Source of the DNA: Paulownia fortunei | Lineage: Eukaryota; Streptophyta; Magnoliopsida; Lamiales; Paulowniaceae | Direction: 5' to 3' | NCBI GenBank assembly: GCA_019321725.1 | Contig: CM033116.1 | Coordinates: forward strand, 16,869,420-16,933,419 | DNA length: 64,000 nucleotides | Shown here: piece after piece, positions 61,567 to 64,000 of the stretch | How positions within the stretch are numbered: position 1 is the stretch's first letter | How the letters are laid out: each line of letters opens with the position of its first letter | Translations under genes and position numbers: made by a program | The notes under the pieces: model-generated | What the model saw: the letters and a program-made list of their open reading frames with translations, nothing else | Database searches by the model: none | Told to the model about the DNA's origin: nothing

Positions 61567-61750
61567 AATATTGTCACGACTTAGACGTTGACAATATGGT
61601 AGTGGACTAAGATTAAAGTTTGTGCTTTAATTTATTTAAGCCGCAAATACAATATTTTAAGTTATCAAATATTGTCGCGACTTAGGCACTGACAATATAC
61701 TAATAGATCATGAATCACGTTTGCGTTTTAATTTGTATAAGCTGCAAACA
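61567..61750. repeat. Two-copy direct repeat of about 100 bp
   Basis: CAATATTGTCACGACTTAG..GTTGACAATAT..TTTATTTAAGCCGCAAATAC (from 61567) recurs from 61667 as AATATTGTCGCGACTTAG..ACTGACAATAT..TTTGTATAAGCTGCAAACAC. Each copy carries ATATTGTC and GACAATAT words in inverted orientation, which could fold. Confidence 0.75.
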
Positions 61751-61759
61751 CGAGGAATT

Positions 61760-63640
61760 AATAAAAGAGTTTGAGCTCTATTTTGTCATATGAGTTTGCT
61801 CAAAATTAAAAAGTTCTAGTTGCCCTAAAGTTGCTTTCTGAGCTGGCTTATAAATATTACTAACAAGTTTTCGATAATAATCGCCTAACTTGAGGCTGAT
61901 TGTTGAGAGTCGAAAAATGTACAAGTAATTGTACTTGTCGCTCATGTTGACCAATATAAACAAACTTGGGTTAGTGTTAGAAAAGGCAAAAGTAGCTTGA
62001 CAAGAGCAAAAGTTAAAATTAGAACCGTAAATTTGATCCAATGAAGTGATAAGATGTGTCACCTTAGTGATAAAGGCAAGTAAGCATCAACAAATATCAA
62101 GTGCAATGATGAGATTGGTCATTTCGCTCGTAATTATACTGAGATGAAGTTTGATTACTTACAGCTCTCTCATTTGCTGATATTCTCAATTCTCTCTTTC
62201 GTTGGATAGTAGAAATTGATGAAACATAGCATGAGATTGGAGATTGAGCAGACTATTATCAAGTATTGTGTAGCCATATTTGTTTAAATAGCGCACAAGA
62301 GAAGGCATTATGAGTTCATAGTGCCACCTCAAGCTCAGCAAAGGGCATGAGCTATTTTTCAAGCTCAACAATTGGTGTGAACTACTCTTTGGAGATGTGC
62401 AAAAGGCAAAAGATTCAAAATAGTCTACTGAATTGATGCACTTATAAGACATTGGTTAAGTGAATAGTAAGAGACCTCTAAGATATATATCATGTTTGTG
62501 ATGCGATTGGTTTAAGGTAGTATTTCTTGTACTTCTTTCATGATTTTTTGTTTTAATTATATCGTGACATACGAAGTTAGGAGGATGACTGTATTAGCTG
62601 GGGGAGTTTTTATTGACTAACTCGCTAAGGTCTACCTCACTCTGCATAAATTTTTCTAGTAGAAAAAGCTTGCTATAAGAAAGAAAGAGGATTATTTATC
62701 CTCTATAGCTAGTCCACTAAAACGAGTGCAGACTTACGACTGTGAGGCGCTAGATAGTGCATTCTATTTTTCTTTCTTTTCTATTCTCGTCATAAGTTAG
62801 TACATTCCAACTCTCACTAGTCAGAAGCGCCAAATTATTTAGAGTGATTCTTGACAGTGGTAGAGAACCATAGGGAGTATGAATATTGATGTTTGATGTA
62901 CTAATAGGAAGCGAGAATGATATGTCTGATTAGTTTGGACACATGTGTGAGGAAAATGAAATTGCAATTTGAAGGATGATTCTCAACATTTCACAACTAA
63001 ACGAGATTGAGAGGAGTGATGAATCAAACACTTCTAAATAACTCGATTGATATGATGGCGCAAATTGATTTGTATCTCAATTAGGACGATGCAATCTTGA
63101 TTGCAGCCTACATAATGAAAATTATGCCTCCAAGTAAATTCTTCAACCTTTAATGAGTTGTGATGTGGCACCAAGCCCAAATTAGCGGGTTTATACCTAT
63201 TTAAGTTCAAGAAGTTATGTTCTCAAAAGTAATGAACACCTTGATGGAGAAATTATAAAAATTATGTAGCACTATGTAGATTTCCTCAAGGAAGATTTAC
63301 GAGCATATAAGAAGTCAAATGAAATCTTACGCTATACAAGTTGCATGATCCTTGAAAAGACGCTCAATTTTCTAGCGAGGATTATGTATTTTAAACTCAT
63401 ATAGCAATCGCTGGGATAGTGGGAGCGATCCTAAGTGAGTGGGAGTGTCTCACTTGAAAATGACTCTCATATTCCACAAGTAAGAACGAGTGTTCATGAG
63501 TTATTTCCAATCGTCTATATGAGATTAAGTGGGTATTCTTTGTAACTACTTTTGTGGATGTTAATAAGTCAACTTAGACTTTTGACTTCACTTGATGTTT
63601 TAAAGGAAAAACTGCTATGAAGGAAAATATGAACCTAATA
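61760..63640. other. Poorly preserved internal region of third element
   Basis: I recognise no gag, protease or integrase motif with confidence in any frame. The short minus-strand ORFs (61778-62062, 62186-62452) have no known domain. The DNA is less AT-rich than the intergenic regions, which fits decayed coding sequence, but this is inference. Confidence 0.4.
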
Positions 63641-63649
63641 ACTAAGAAC

Positions 63650-64000
63650 AAAGTCTAGAGCTGATTGATCTTCCATCTAGGTGCAAGACCATTAGAAACA
63701 TGTGGTTTCTAGAGGTTTAGTGCAAAGTCGATGGGTTGATTAACACCTGTATAGCTCAACCAAGGGCAAAATGTTTACGCCTAATTGTGGAGCATAATTT
63801 TTTTGAGATATTCTCCCTAAGTGGTGAGATTGCCTCAATTCGCCAATATGTTATTAGTTATTGTCACTTTTGTCTAGGTTTGTTTTGGACGATTAAGATT
63901 GACATATATAAATGAGGAGTGGACGATGAGATCTATGTAGATTGCATAATAAATTCAAGAAATGGGACAAGAGTGCAAAAATTACTGATCGAGAAGCTCC
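63650..64000 (+). pseudogene. Reverse transcriptase remnant of third element
   Basis: The plus strand reads LIDLPSRCKTIRNMWFLEV*CKVDG, then EIFSLSGEIASIRQ and, after a shift, VDDEIYVDC. These follow the order of the copia RT N-terminal motifs (LVDLP..C..I..KW..K.K.DG, the F-S-P-V..ASIR segment, and a DEEIYM-like motif). Stops and substitutions are frequent. The rest lies outside the window. Confidence 0.65.

Larger units (their letters stand above)
58681..64000 (+). mobile_element. Third Ty1/copia element, 5' part (runs off the window)
   Basis: A 418-bp LTR (58681-59098) is followed by a primer-site-like TGATATCAGATCC, a long leader with GC-rich tandem repeats (59500-59735), about 3.9 kb of poorly preserved internal sequence, and an RT remnant at the window end. 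Its LTR is unrelated to family I and II. The 3' LTR would lie beyond 64000. A possible inserted LTR lies at about 60514-61256. Confidence 0.7.

Noticed and set aside
1..64000. A new multi-gene defence or metabolic system
   Set aside because: Apart from the PADRE gene, every protein-like stretch that I could assign belongs to decayed copia polyproteins, and no cluster of intact genes exists.

Overview
This window is AT-rich plant nuclear DNA, almost certainly from a dicot. It is dominated by decayed Ty1/copia LTR retrotransposons with initiator-Met-tRNA-type primer sites. Only one clearly intact cellular gene is visible: a 139-codon, intronless PADRE/DUF4228-type gene at 54087-54506. I see no bacterial, phage or organellar gene organisation, no CRISPR, no rRNA and no convincing tRNA.

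Positions 1-21494 are a nested stack of one copia family (family I) with unusually long LTRs of about 2.14 kb. The oldest layer is a three-LTR array: LTR (1-640, cut by the window edge), internal region (641-7390), LTR (7391-9533), truncated internal region (9534-10654), LTR (10655-21494). The last LTR is split by a complete younger element at 11077-20434. Both the host copy (641-7390) and the nested copy have lost nearly all of gag at the same place, which points to a shared non-autonomous ancestor. Positions 21495-33056 hold truncated LTRs, a minus-strand element of a second copia family (family II; gag to RNase H, about 28860 down to 25500, integrase core deleted), and a family I solo LTR (29827-31962, target-site duplication GAATT) inside the family II LTR. 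Positions 33057-42365 are a complete, decayed family I element with target-site duplication AATAC. It still shows gag, protease, integrase, RT and RNase H in order.

Positions 43306-48195 contain three diverged copies of an AT-rich, Helitron-like repeat. A 1.03-kb piece of family II gag plus LTR lies between two of them. Positions 48200-58680 are mostly low-complexity intergenic DNA around the PADRE gene, with two potential G-quadruplex tracts. From 58681 to the window end lies the 5' part of a third copia element (418-bp LTR), whose RT remnant runs off the edge.

No working multi-gene system is apparent. The most interesting signals concern retrotransposon evolution: the shared gag deletion, family members that keep complementary parts, GC-rich hypervariable leader arrays found in all three plus-strand families or insertions, and a retrotransposon fragment between Helitron-like repeats. 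All translations, alignments and difference counts were made by eye.
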